A DNA stretch of 64,000 bases from Colwellia sp. MB3u-45 (GCF_014077005.1 NZ_JACGVC010000049.1:529527-593526); one strand, 5' to 3'. Positions 19,177 through 28,397 are shown, counted from the stretch's first letter. Notes: generated by a model not told the origin, from the letters alone. Program-made: numbers and translations.

Positions 19177-19255
19177 AAAAAGCCACTTCAGCTGTTTTAC
19201 ACTAACTATTTACCGTTAGGCTATGTAAATAGCTAGTGTGAATAGGCGGCTTTTT
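19177..19255 (+). terminator. Large hairpin with terminator-like end in the DUF3300 leader
   Basis: AAAAAGCC (19177-19184) pairs with GGCTTTTT (19248-19255), and inside it ACACTAACTATTTA pairs with TAAATAGCTAGTGT (13 of 14). It may terminate the kinase operon. As it lies downstream of box C, it could also be part of the DUF3300 leader and act as an attenuator. The ribosome site AAGGAG follows at about 19270. Confidence 0.6.
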
Positions 19256-19281
19256 AATCATACGTATTAAGGAGTAGCAAG

Positions 19282-20748
19282 ATGCAAAAAATTAACTTTA
19301 AAAACTCACTGATTTATTTAATGCTATTTTTATCAAGCGCCTTGGTGTTTTCACCCCTAGGTTTTGCCGCTGACAACACCAGTGTAACTTTCGATGAGTC
19401 AAACATTGAACCTAGCTTAACAGACCAAGCCAGTCACTTTACTGATGCTGAGTTAGCACAAATGCTAGCGCCCATCGCATTATATCCAGACGCTTTGCTT
19501 AGCCACATTCTTATTGCCACAACCTATCCTATTGAAGTTGTTGACGCCGAGCGATGGTTAAATAAAAATAACCGGCTAAGTACTCAAGCACTTGCTGATG
19601 CCGCAGAAGACAAAGATTGGGATCCTAGCGTTAAAGCCCTATTACCTTTTCCAAACATACTTAAAAAATTAAGTGAAGATTTACATTGGATGACTAATTT
19701 AGGTGATGCTTTTTTACAAGATGAAGCACAGGTGCTTGCCAGTTTACAAAGATTACGCCAACAAGCAGATCAAGCAGGTAACCTTGAAAATATGAGTAAC
19801 GTCAAGGTTGTTCGAGAAAGCCAAACAATCATCATAGAGTCAAGACAACCTGATATTATTTATGTGCCTTATTACGATACTCGAGTCGTTTATGGCGATT
19901 GGCGCTGGTCACATTATCCGCCCATTTTTTGGCACCACCCTGTGCACTATGCTTCGAATCATGGCCCCTATTATTGGCATAACCCTGTCCACCTGACTGT
20001 TGGACTATTTTTTGGTGCCGTGCACTGGAGTAATCGTCATGTGGTTGTTAATCATCACAAGTCTCGATATTACAAACACCATAGTAATAAAAAATCGTCT
20101 ACCAGTTATCAATCAAAACCTTGGCAGCATAACCCTCGCCATAGAAAAGGCGTAGCGTATCGCACATCCAACATACAGAAGAAATATCGCAGTCACACAC
20201 CTAATGTGCAAAAGCATAAGGCTTTGCGTACAAAACAAAAGTCTTTTGTGAATAAAAATAAACGCCTTACTGAACATACCGGAAATAAATATACCCACAG
20301 TAAAAACCAAAACCAAAGCCTGAAGCATAAGCTGCAGGTTAATCGAGCGCTGAAAATTGACAAGCATCCGCTTAAGAAAAATTCATTAACTCAACAAAAA
20401 GCCTATAAAAATAAGCCTTGGCAACAAACTAAGGGCAGTAAAAAACCCTATAACGATAAAATCGAAACAGCTAAGCCGCAGGTAAATATGAATAGGAATA
20501 GGAATAATGAGGTTAAAAAATATATAAAAAAAGACAGTTATAGCCAAAATGATCAAGGCATCACTAATAGAGCCCGTACTGAGAAAAGTTATCTTAAAGC
20601 TGTAAAAAAACCTAAAAAAACTTACCAAAACCACCCAACTTCAACAAGTGAAAAAAGCGTGCATAAGCGCTCAAACGCCAAGGTAACTCGCAGCCAAAAA
20701 AACAGGGGTAGCAGAACACATCAAAACAGAGCAAAGCGGCATAACTAA
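19282..20748 (+). CDS. DUF3300 exported protein with basic low-complexity tail
   Basis: 488 aa. Signal peptide to about residue 29 (LGFAA). The DUF3300 domain (about 50-245) shows LAQMLAPIALYPDALLSHIL, ATTYPIEVVDAERWL and PDIIYVPYYDTRVVYGDW, followed by a His/Trp/Tyr-rich segment. The C-terminal ~230 residues are Lys/Asn/Gln/His-rich with no stable domain. The ATG has AAGGAG upstream. Position after the two-component genes and the shared TTCAG box suggest it is a target of that system. Function unknown. Confidence 0.85.
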   Translation: MQKINFKNSLIYLMLFLSSALVFSPLGFAADNTSVTFDESNIEPSLTDQASHFTDAELAQMLAPIALYPDALLSHILIATTYPIEVVDAERWLNKNNRLSTQALADAAEDKDWDPSVKALLPFPNILKKLSEDLHWMTNLGDAFLQDEAQVLASLQRLRQQADQAGNLENMSNVKVVRESQTIIIESRQPDIIYVPYYDTRVVYGDWRWSHYPPIFWHHPVHYASNHGPYYWHNPVHLTVGLFFGAVHWSNRHVVVNHHKSRYYKHHSNKKSSTSYQSKPWQHNPRHRKGVAYRTSNIQKKYRSHTPNVQKHKALRTKQKSFVNKNKRLTEHTGNKYTHSKNQNQSLKHKLQVNRALKIDKHPLKKNSLTQQKAYKNKPWQQTKGSKKPYNDKIETAKPQVNMNRNRNNEVKKYIKKDSYSQNDQGITNRARTEKSYLKAVKKPKKTYQNHPTSTSEKSVHKRSNAKVTRSQKNRGSRTHQNRAKRHN

Positions 20749-20827
20749 TTTATCCCCGCTGTTTATTCCCAGCGGGTCGTTAATAACATAGTTAGTCGAT
20801 GCTGAAAATGTTACGTTTGTAAAACTA

Positions 20828-20859
20828 AAAAGGGCGATATCAATTGATATCACCCTTTT
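20828..20859 (+). terminator. Terminator after DUF3300
   Basis: A 14-bp stem with one mismatch, arms 20828-20841 and 20846-20859, around AATT and ending in TTTT. Confidence 0.85.
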
Positions 20860-20879
20860 CTCATGCCTTTAAGATACTC

Positions 20880-21042
20880 ATACCAATTTCATTAATTAGG
20901 TGGTCTACTTTATACGCAGGGAAAATGGCCAAATATAAGGCATTTATTTTAATCACTAGTTGTGCTAATTATTAAATAAATAACGCAGTAGTGGATTATT
21001 TTAACCAGTAAAAATGATCAGATAATGAGTGAGATTGGTATA
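20880..21042. mobile_element. MITE-like element
   Basis: About 163 bp bounded by imperfect terminal inverted repeats: ATACCAATTTCATTAATTA on the left and, inverted on the right, ATACCAATCTCACTCATTA (16 of 19 match). There is no coding capacity inside. Similar TACCAAT-ended short elements are known in Alteromonadales genomes. No second copy was noticed in this window. Confidence 0.6.
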
Positions 21043-21073
21043 AGCCCGATCAACACACCACTGATTATCACCC

Positions 21074-21421
21074 TTACTCTATGGCAGTTAATTCATCGTT
21101 AACAAAAACTAACTTTGTACACTCATCTTTCGTTGTTAAGCCATCTTTGTGCAAACGATGTGTACGAAAATAAACTACATTAACCGTTTTGCCGTCATCG
21201 AAATAAGTTTCATTAAAATCAGCTACGCCCATTACACGAGAAACATCAGCAAACGTGGTGTTTAATTGTATACCGGCGATTTTTTTTCTATTTTGATATT
21301 CTCTATCGTCAAAATCGCCAGAAATAGAGTGACCATCTTCGCCGCCAACGGCAATAACGCAACCGGTTAAAGTCAAGGTTAATGGCGCAATAACAATGAG
21401 TGCTAATAACGTTTGTTTCAT
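21074..21421 (-). CDS. DUF3192 lipoprotein
   Basis: 115 aa. Lipoprotein signal with lipobox LTGC (Cys at about 21). The mature part has the DUF3192 pattern: IAGIQLNTTFADVSRVMGVA, then VVYFRTHRLHKDGLTTKDEC and LVFVNDELTAI. Function unknown; possibly a BamE/SmpA-like small outer-membrane lipoprotein fold (inference). A paralog without lipobox is encoded at 26479-26856. Confidence 0.85.
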   Translation of the reverse strand: MKQTLLALIVIAPLTLTLTGCVIAVGGEDGHSISGDFDDREYQNRKKIAGIQLNTTFADVSRVMGVADFNETYFDDGKTVNVVYFRTHRLHKDGLTTKDECTKLVFVNDELTAIE

Positions 21422-21594
21422 TTTATTTTTCTCTTATCAAAAGTAATGGGTTTGATAAGGCTAATTGCAAATACTAAACCACTTTCATAACCAACTGATT
21501 GTATTGAATATAAATAAAAAAACTAAAAACAAAGCGAGACAGCGTTAGTGTTTTTCGCTAAAATATTGCTTCTTTAACACCTGAGTTATGCGTT

Positions 21595-21918
21595 ATGACT
21601 ATATCTGATGAAATTTCCATCATCGCCAACAAGCTAGCCAATGAAGGTAAAGTGCCCAGTGTGGCACTGATTAAAAGTCAGCTGAATCAAGCCGTACCTT
21701 TGCCAAAAATAATTTCGGCTTTAAAAAACTGGCACCACGAGCCAAAATTTATACAGGCTCAAGATCAAGAAATCACCACCAAAACCTCAACTGAAGCAAA
21801 ACCTAACAACACAGAAATAAGTTTACTGATAGCAAATGCTTTAGCGCCACTGCAGCGAGATATAACTGAATTAAAGCAACAGCTAAAACAATTATTAGAC
21901 CAGCATAAAAATAGCTAG
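21595..21918 (+). CDS. Small KfrA-like protein
   Basis: 107 aa. The N-terminal ~50 residues (EISIIANKLANEGKVPSVAL, then ALKNW) resemble the helical DNA-binding part of KfrA-type proteins. A Thr/Glu linker and a short coiled coil (about 78-105, LQRDITELKQQLKQLLDQ) follow. No clear family assignment; a DNA-binding role is inference. Convergent with syd, whose stop is 54 bases away. Confidence 0.6.
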   Translation: MTISDEISIIANKLANEGKVPSVALIKSQLNQAVPLPKIISALKNWHHEPKFIQAQDQEITTKTSTEAKPNNTEISLLIANALAPLQRDITELKQQLKQLLDQHKNS

Positions 21919-21971
21919 CTTTATGCTCAGCACGGCCAAAAAGTCGTTATAATGTTTGAGAAATTTATCGC

Positions 21972-22556
21972 TTACTGGGCATTTTCAATACTGGTTGGCG
22001 GTATCCGTGGCGTAAGTTGCGACATAAATTCAGCCAGTGTCTCTGCTATTTTTTTATGTGGCTCTCGGCCCACTTTTTCCACCCACACTGAGCCTGTGTC
22101 ATTGTCTAATGAAATAATATGGTCGTCATCATCAGTCAGCGCAAAAAATATCGTTAGCTTTTGTTTTAATTTTGTTTTCATTAAAATATGGCCAATAATA
22201 TTTTCTTGTAGACGCGCAAAGTCTTTTTCGCTCCATACAAATAACAATGACAAGTCTCCTTCTATGCAACTGGCATCTAAGCTGTCACTATAAATAGTGG
22301 TAAAATAGTCTTTAATGTCAGCATGAAGTTTGACTTCCAAGGCCGCTTCAACATTATCAAACGTTAACACTTGGGCCATTTTTATTGGCTGCCATAAAGA
22401 AAAATCTTCTTCATGCACACCCTGCTCACAAGGCGATGACCAGTCTTCATCTTTTTGGGTAATAGGTAAATGTTGAAACCTATCTTGGTATGCTTGTAAG
22501 TAATCTTGAGAAAATTGCCATACGAGTTCATTAAGAGAGTGATTTGATATTTTCAT
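21972..22556 (-). CDS. syd: SecY-interacting protein Syd
   Basis: 194 aa against 181 in E. coli. Syd binds cytosolic loops of SecY and is thought to monitor translocon integrity. Recognisable segments are SPCEQGVHEEDFSLWQPIKM, FDNVEAALEVKLHADIKDYF and YSDSLDASCIEGDLSLLFVW. It is divergent from queF, the arrangement also found in E. coli. Confidence 0.93.
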   Translation of the reverse strand: MKISNHSLNELVWQFSQDYLQAYQDRFQHLPITQKDEDWSSPCEQGVHEEDFSLWQPIKMAQVLTFDNVEAALEVKLHADIKDYFTTIYSDSLDASCIEGDLSLLFVWSEKDFARLQENIIGHILMKTKLKQKLTIFFALTDDDDHIISLDNDTGSVWVEKVGREPHKKIAETLAEFMSQLTPRIPPTSIENAQ

Positions 22557-22627
22557 CTAGCAGTTAATTCCTATAAAATAGAGAAAGATTTCAACCTTGT
22601 TACAATCAGAGAAGAAGTTACGCAAAA

Positions 22628-23479
22628 ATGAGCACTTATACAAACGCAAAAGCGTTAAGCAAGTTAACGCTTGGAAAAGTAACAAGCTATTGCAGCCAAT
22701 ATACCCCAGAATTACTACAAGCGGTACCTAGGAGCTTAAATAGAGACAGTTTAGGTTTAACAACAAACAAGCTGCCGTTTAAAGGTGAAGATGTTTGGTA
22801 TGGCTATGAGCTGTCATGGCTAAATGACAAGGGTAAGCCCGTTGTTGCGGTGGCTGAATTTAGTTTTCCATGTACCAGCCCAAACATTGTAGAGTCAAAG
22901 TCTTTTAAGCTGTATTTAAACAGTTTTAATCAGACTAGATTCTCCTCGTGGCAAAGTGTAGAGTCTGCATTAATAAAAGACTTATCCGCTACCGCTGGCG
23001 CCAGTGCAGAAGTAAAACTTTTTCCTGTCAATAACTGCCCTGCACTCGCTATAGCCCTTGATAACGCATTATGTATAGATGAGTTAGACATTGAAGTGAG
23101 TCATTACCAACTTGCTCCACAAATACTAAAAAGTATCAACCATGACCAAGCAGATGTTGTGACTGAATATTTAGTTTGCCATTTATTAAAGTCAAATTGC
23201 TTAATCACTAATCAACCTGACTGGGCGAGTGTTTATATTGAATATAGCGGTCAACAAATTTGTCATGAAACCCTATTGAAATATTTAATTTCGTTTCGCC
23301 AACATAATGAATTTCATGAGCAATGTGTTGAGCGAATTTTTTGTGATCTCAAGCGTTTTTGTCAGATTGAACACCTAACAGTTTTTGCTCGATATACCCG
23401 CAGAGGCGGCTTAGACATTAATCCATTTCGCTCAACAAGCAAAACAAAAGCGCCTAAATTAAGAACACTACGACAATAA
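22628..23479 (+). CDS. queF: NADPH-dependent 7-cyano-7-deazaguanine reductase QueF
   Basis: Reduces preQ0 to preQ1 in queuosine biosynthesis. 283 aa, the long, two-subdomain form as in E. coli (282). Family blocks are DVWYGYELSWLNDKGKPVV, SKSFKLYLNSFNQT and FHEQCVERIFCDL. The catalytic Cys is Cys191 in LLKSNCLITNQPDW, with the conserved Asp in the same motif. Divergent from syd. Confidence 0.97.
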   Translation: MSTYTNAKALSKLTLGKVTSYCSQYTPELLQAVPRSLNRDSLGLTTNKLPFKGEDVWYGYELSWLNDKGKPVVAVAEFSFPCTSPNIVESKSFKLYLNSFNQTRFSSWQSVESALIKDLSATAGASAEVKLFPVNNCPALAIALDNALCIDELDIEVSHYQLAPQILKSINHDQADVVTEYLVCHLLKSNCLITNQPDWASVYIEYSGQQICHETLLKYLISFRQHNEFHEQCVERIFCDLKRFCQIEHLTVFARYTRRGGLDINPFRSTSKTKAPKLRTLRQ

Positions 23480-23573
23480 GCCAACACAACGTGTAGTTTT
23501 TAAGCAGTCAGTTATTAGATATACGCTTATACTGGCTTTTTATATGGTTGTGTTTATTATTATCATATAACAA

Positions 23574-23613
23574 GAAACTATTGCTTTAGCCTTGATGTAA
23601 AAGCAATAGTTTC
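23574..23613 (+). terminator. 14-bp hairpin after queF
   Basis: Perfect stem GAAACTATTGCTTT with its complement (23574-23587 and 23600-23613), about 95 bases past the queF stop. No U run follows, so termination is not certain. Confidence 0.5.
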
Positions 23614-23675
23614 AAAACATACCTAGTGCTATTGTTTCCATTCAATGAGTATATTTTGGAGCGATTTTTTTTTAT

Positions 23676-24110
23676 GGCTGAAAGTTTAAGAGTGAAAGTT
23701 TTATCGCGAACATCACTATTAACCGTTTATAATCTTTATTTGATACCGCGATTCACGCTCAGCGCACTAGCAGCATTATTGAACAACTTGATGATAAATT
23801 GTCACTCGCTTGCAAAGACAATGACATATTATTGAATAACAAATTAATCAACTTAAAATATATGCTAAAAAACTCAGTAGTTTAGCAAAAAATTAACACC
23901 CTTTATCTTAACAAGTGTTATGGCCAAAGAGGCTTTTATTAGCCGTTATGGTGACGAAGAATTTGTTGAGTAATATCGATAAATCCACTGTAGTAAACAA
24001 GCTCAATATATTACGTAAAAAGGTGGCAAGTCTACCGTTTATTTTTACAAATTACCGCATTTGAACATGCTAACGCTGCATGGTATCAAGCTAGAAAGAC
24101 GGAAATATAG
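23676..24110 (+). pseudogene. Decayed GGDEF (diguanylate cyclase) gene
   Basis: Only scattered frames remain: a helical piece SIIEQLDDKLSLACKDNDIL then LINLKYMLKNS (about 23735-23880), a GGDEF-like piece AFISRYGDEEFVE ending in a stop (about 23930-23970), LRKKVASLPFIFTN (about 24015-24055) and NAAWYQARK (about 24070-24100). The order and spacing match the coiled-coil linker and catalytic domain of a diguanylate cyclase. The active-site motif reads GDEEF rather than GGDEF. Short overlapping ORFs here are not considered genes. Confidence 0.5.
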
Positions 24111-24150
24111 CGTTATTTACGGATAATAATCAGCACGAGGAAGTACCGTT

Positions 24151-25491
24151 ATGCATACTCAAATTAATCCTGTTGGCAAAATGAATTTACTGTCTCAAGC
24201 AGAAGTTGACCGTTTACAACAATCCGCCACCAGTGAACTCTATAATCTCTATCGTAATTGCTCGTTAGCCGTACTCAATGCCGGCAGTCATACCGATAAT
24301 GCTGAAGATATATATCAACAATTTTTAGACTTTCAAATTAAAGTATTAAGGCGTGAGCGTGGTGTTAAGTTAGCCTTAGATAACCCGCCCAAACATGCTT
24401 TTGTCGACGGTATTATTATCAAGGGTATTCAAGAGCACCTTTCGGCAGTGTTACGCGACATATTATTTATTGGTGATTGTTACAGCACTAAAGATGTCGA
24501 CAGTGTCACTAATGTTATTTTTGATATGTTACGCAATGCCAACGCGATAATTCCTGACAGTTCACCTAATTTGATCACCTGCTGGGGTGGACATTCGATT
24601 AATAGTACCGAGTATAAATATACCAAACAAGTAGGTTATCATCTGGGTTTGCGGAGTTTTAATATTTGTACCGGTTGTGGGCCTGGCGCGATGAAAGGCC
24701 CAATGAAAGGAGCAACCTTTGGTCATGCCAAGCAACGCAACACAACTGGCCGCTATATAGGGTTAACTGAGCCTAGTATTATTGCAGCCGAGCCACCAAA
24801 CCCTATCGTTAATGAATTAGTCATTATGCCCGATATTGAAAAGCGCTTAGAAGCATTTGTGCGTATGTCGCATGGTATTATTATATTTCCCGGCGGTGCA
24901 GGTACAGCAGAAGAGTTACTTTATATTTTAGGTATTATGCTACATCCAAAAAACCAGTTACAAAAATTGCCTATTATTTTAACTGGGCCCATTGAAAGTG
25001 CAGAGTATTTTCAGCAAATTGACACTTTTATTGCCAACACGCTTGGTGAATCAGCACAGCAACTCTATAAAATTATTATTGATGACCCTGAACAAGTCGC
25101 AAAAACCTTTAAATTAAGCACAGAAGAAGTGGTCGCACATCGAAAATTGACCGGTGACTCTTATCATTTTAATTGGTCATTAGTGATTGAAACTGAATTT
25201 CAACAGCCGTTCGAGCCTGATCATAAAAACATGGCCTCATTAAATTTGCATTATGACCAAAGCATAGCGTCATTAGCCGCCAATTTACGCCGGGCTTTTT
25301 CTGGTATTGTTGCCGGTAATGTCAAAGCCAGTGGCATAAAAGCCATCCGAGAAAACGGGCCGTTTAAAATAAGTGGTGATAGTAAGATGATGGCATTAAT
25401 GGATACGCTATTGAATTCTTTCGTCAAACAACAAAGAATGAAACTACCTGGTAGTGAATACATTCCTTGTTATACAGTCATTGAAGGTTAA
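24151..25491 (+). CDS. ppnN: Nucleotide 5'-monophosphate nucleosidase PpnN
   Basis: Cleaves nucleotide monophosphates to base and ribose 5-phosphate; in E. coli it is stimulated by (p)ppGpp. 446 aa against 454 in E. coli YgdH/PpnN. The LOG-family nucleotide-binding motif [15 protein letters not shown] lies at about 249-263; [14 protein letters not shown] and the N-terminal ppnN-specific domain are also present. It precedes xni by 5 bases; the same pair is neighbours in E. coli. Confidence 0.95.
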   Translation: MHTQINPVGKMNLLSQAEVDRLQQSATSELYNLYRNCSLAVLNAGSHTDNAEDIYQQFLDFQIKVLRRERGVKLALDNPPKHAFVDGIIIKGIQEHLSAVLRDILFIGDCYSTKDVDSVTNVIFDMLRNANAIIPDSSPNLITCWGGHSINSTEYKYTKQVGYHLGLRSFNICTGCGPGAMKGPMKGATFGHAKQRNTTGRYIGLTEPSIIAAEPPNPIVNELVIMPDIEKRLEAFVRMSHGIIIFPGGAGTAEELLYILGIMLHPKNQLQKLPIILTGPIESAEYFQQIDTFIANTLGESAQQLYKIIIDDPEQVAKTFKLSTEEVVAHRKLTGDSYHFNWSLVIETEFQQPFEPDHKNMASLNLHYDQSIASLAANLRRAFSGIVAGNVKASGIKAIRENGPFKISGDSKMMALMDTLLNSFVKQQRMKLPGSEYIPCYTVIEG

Positions 25492-25496
25492 TTTTT

Positions 25497-26297
25497 ATGA
25501 CGGTCCATTTGGTATTAATTGATGCATTAAATTTAATCAGAAGAATTTATGCTGTGCAAGAACGGCCATTTTTGTTGAACAATGAATTGGCTGAAAATAC
25601 CAAGCAACAAGTGCTATTTAATACCGCCAAAGCATGTGAACAAGCCTTACAAAAAATTATTGAACAGTTAAAGCCTAGCCATGCGCTTGCGGTGTTTGAC
25701 TCTCAAGCGCCATGTTGGCGCTATGACATTTATCCAGACTATAAAAAAGGCCGTAAAAAAATGCCCGAGCATTTGGCTGACAAGTTAACTGATATCCAAG
25801 ACCGCTTTATGCAACACCACGTTGACTCTTTAGTTTCAGAAGCAGACGAGGCTGATGATTTAATTGCAACCTTGGCAATAAAGGTTGCATTGCGTGGTAG
25901 AAATGTAACTGTGGTATCTACAGACAAGTGTTTTTTATCACTACTCAATCCCAATATCCAAGTCTATGACTATTTTAATCGTCGTTATTTAGACGAAGAA
26001 TATGTACTTAACAAGTTCACGGTAAAACCAGATAAGTTAATGGACTTATGGACTTTAACGGGTGATAACACTAATAAAATTCCTGGCGTAGCCGGCATAG
26101 GTCAAGTAACCGCAGCAAAATTATTAAATCAGTATGGCTCGATTAAAAGTATACTGAATGCTAAAGACTTAAAAAATAGCATCAGTGAAAAACTATTGCA
26201 ACATGATGAACAAATTACGTTAAGTCGCAAGCTACTGACATTAAAAATTGATATCCCTTTAGGGTTTAATTTAAAAGACATAAGACTACCCTTTTAA
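25497..26297 (+). CDS. xni: Flap endonuclease Xni (ExoIX)
   Basis: 266 aa, close to the ~251 aa of E. coli Xni. 5'-nuclease domain with the acidic residues typical of the family (LIDALNLIRRIY, AVFDS, SEADEADDLIATLA, STDK) and the helix-hairpin-helix stretch TGDNTNKIPGVAGIGQVTAA. No polymerase domain. Start ATG 25497 lies 5 bases after the ppnN stop; co-transcribed. Confidence 0.95.
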   Translation: MTVHLVLIDALNLIRRIYAVQERPFLLNNELAENTKQQVLFNTAKACEQALQKIIEQLKPSHALAVFDSQAPCWRYDIYPDYKKGRKKMPEHLADKLTDIQDRFMQHHVDSLVSEADEADDLIATLAIKVALRGRNVTVVSTDKCFLSLLNPNIQVYDYFNRRYLDEEYVLNKFTVKPDKLMDLWTLTGDNTNKIPGVAGIGQVTAAKLLNQYGSIKSILNAKDLKNSISEKLLQHDEQITLSRKLLTLKIDIPLGFNLKDIRLPF

Positions 26298-26379
26298 AAT
26301 GCACTTGCCAGCAGTTAACAATCTGGTAACATTGAAAGTTGTTACTGGTATTTTCACTCTAGCCATTAAAACGCACTAA

Positions 26380-26425
26380 AACGTCATTACTCATTATTTA
26401 GAGCTTAATAATGAGTAATGACGTT
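26380..26425. repeat. Perfect 19-bp inverted repeat between xni and DUF3192
   Basis: AACGTCATTACTCATTATT (26380-26398) is repeated inverted at 26407-26425 with an 8-base loop. Partial copies (AATAATGAC) follow to about 26455. It may terminate xni transcription or be an operator for the next gene; there is no clear U run on the plus strand. Confidence 0.85.
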
Positions 26426-26478
26426 AACAATAAATAATGACTCAAAAATAATGACCAAGAAAGCTTCAAGGATTAAAA

Positions 26479-26856
26479 GTGAATAAAAAAATAATTGCTA
26501 TCATATTAGTCGCCTTAGCAGCATACGGTATATTTGTCACCTTAGTGGTCAACTTTTACGATGACAGCCCTGCAAACATGCAATGGGAAGACCGAGAAGC
26601 TTACAATCAACAATTTATTGCTAAACTTGAATTGAAAAAATTTAATTTTAATAGTGCCATCGAACAGCTAGGTAGTCCTGATATTACCGAAGCAAAAATA
26701 GTTAACGAAAGCAGGTATCAAGTCAGCTTTTACCGCACCCAACATGTAAAGTCTGACGGCATCACTACACAAGATGAATGCACCGCATTATTGTTTACTA
26801 ATGGTATTTTAACCGCTATTGGTAAAACAGCTTATCAGCAGTTTAAAGCGTTTTAA
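26479..26856 (+). CDS. DUF3192 protein, membrane-anchored
   Basis: 125 aa. A GTG start at 26479 is supported by AAGGA seven bases upstream. It has an N-terminal membrane anchor (about 4-24) without lipobox, then the DUF3192 pattern: FNFNSAIEQLGSPDITEAKI, VSFYRTQHVKSDGITTQDEC and LLFTNGILTAIG. Paralog of the lipoprotein at 21074-21421. Function unknown. Confidence 0.83.
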   Translation: MNKKIIAIILVALAAYGIFVTLVVNFYDDSPANMQWEDREAYNQQFIAKLELKKFNFNSAIEQLGSPDITEAKIVNESRYQVSFYRTQHVKSDGITTQDECTALLFTNGILTAIGKTAYQQFKAF

Positions 26857-27339
26857 ACTGCACATCTCAGTAATATTTAAACAGCTATACTTAACATCAA
26901 GTGATGACATATTAGCTGTCTGATAAGTCATTTTTTTATATTTAATCGACGCCTATCACTCATATCGCGTGTATTGCTGAAAAAAAATATTTATTCTTAA
27001 AACTCCACACTAAATATAACACTAGCTACCCATGCCACTTAGTTATTACCCATATGTGCTAATTAAAATAGCCCAAGTTTAGTTGAGAAGAATAAACATC
27101 AGCCTTGATTTTTTCTCCTACCAACAACTAGAAACCTAGTAGCACAGGAATTAGACTAAAGTTTTACAGTAAAACTTACTAACTGCTACGGTTAGTTGCT
27201 ATAATTGCAGGCATTAACTCGGTTGAATCAATAAGCGTAGTGTCAGGTCAAATATATTGGCTGGTAAGTGTTTTATATTTAAACAAAAACTCACGATTCT
27301 CGTAATTCAAAAAAGCAATACTCAAAAGGCAATTAAACA
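26857..27339. other. Spacer before isocitrate dehydrogenase
   Basis: AT-rich, no gene seen. It should hold the promoter of the next gene; a TATAAT hexamer lies at about 27199-27204. Confidence 0.4.
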
Positions 27340-28347
27340 ATGGCAAAACAAACCATAACAGTGATCCCAGGTGACGGCATAGGTCCAGACATTATCGACG
27401 CAACTATCAAAATATTAGATAAAGCCGGCTGTAATTTTGAATATGAGTATGCTGACGCTGGTCTAACCGCATTGGAGAATCATGGCGACTTAGTGCCAGA
27501 ATCAACCTTGGCACTAATTGAAAAAAATAAAATCAGCCTAAAAGGTCCGTTAACGACACCTGTAGGTGAAGGTTTTACTTCAATTAACGTCACCTTACGT
27601 AAGCATTTTCAACTATATGCTAATGTTCGTCCTGTGTTGTCATTTAAAGGCACGAAGGCACGTTATGAAAATATTGATATCATTACCATTCGTGAAAATA
27701 CTGAAGGTATGTACTCAGGCCTAGGACAAACAGTTTCAGAAGACGGAAATCAAGCGGAAGCGAAAAGTCTTGTCACTCGTGAAGGTGCTGAACGCATTGT
27801 AACTTTCGCTTATGAAACAGCGATAAAAGAAGGTCGTAAAAAGGTAACTGCTGTTCATAAAGCTAACATCCTAAAGTCAACATCTGGCCTATTTCTTAAA
27901 GTAGCCCGTGAAGTAGCCGCACGTTACCCACAAATTGAATCAACAGAAATGATTGTAGATAACTGTTGTATGCAGTTAGTTATGAATCCTGAGCAGTTCG
28001 ATGTAATTGTGACTACAAATTTATTTGGCGATATACTGTCAGATTTATGTGCAGGTTTAGTGGGTGGCTTAGGCATGGCACCTGGCGCTAATATTGGTAA
28101 TGGCTGTGCAATATTTGAAGCGGTTCATGGCAGTGCGCCTGATATTGCCGGCAAAAACTTGGCAAACCCTACCTCAGTTATTTTAGCCGCTATTCAAATG
28201 CTAGAATACTTGGGTATGGCTGATAAAGCAGATAACATTCGTCGCGCTATAACGGAAGTTATCGAGTCTGGCGATCGCACCACACGAGATCTTGGCGGCA
28301 CACACGGCACCTCAGACTTCACACAAGCTGTATTAGAACGTTTATAA
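27340..28347 (+). CDS. Isocitrate/isopropylmalate dehydrogenase family, probable NAD-type isocitrate dehydrogenase
   Basis: 335 aa, the short beta-decarboxylating dehydrogenase form. VIPGDGIGPDI at the N-terminus, SINVTLRKHFQLYANVRPV (about 87-105) and ITIRENTEGMYSG (about 114-126) are isocitrate dehydrogenase signatures and differ from LeuB. TTNLFGDILSDLCAGLVGGL and AVHGSAPDIAGK complete the active site. Oxidises isocitrate to 2-oxoglutarate in the TCA cycle. NAD rather than NADP use is inferred from family type. Followed by a strong terminator. Confidence 0.9.
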   Translation: MAKQTITVIPGDGIGPDIIDATIKILDKAGCNFEYEYADAGLTALENHGDLVPESTLALIEKNKISLKGPLTTPVGEGFTSINVTLRKHFQLYANVRPVLSFKGTKARYENIDIITIRENTEGMYSGLGQTVSEDGNQAEAKSLVTREGAERIVTFAYETAIKEGRKKVTAVHKANILKSTSGLFLKVAREVAARYPQIESTEMIVDNCCMQLVMNPEQFDVIVTTNLFGDILSDLCAGLVGGLGMAPGANIGNGCAIFEAVHGSAPDIAGKNLANPTSVILAAIQMLEYLGMADKADNIRRAITEVIESGDRTTRDLGGTHGTSDFTQAVLERL

Positions 28348-28368
28348 CACTGCTTATTACCTTATATG

Positions 28369-28397
28369 AAAAACCAAGCCACAGTGCTTGGTTTTTT
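28369..28397 (+). terminator. Terminator after isocitrate dehydrogenase
   Basis: AAAAACCAAGC / GCTTGGTTTTT stem (28369-28379 with 28386-28396), 6-base loop, continuing into T residues. Confidence 0.95.

Noticed and set aside
23626..23835. 69-codon plus-strand ORF
   Set aside because: Overlaps the GGDEF relic in another frame and lacks domain features.
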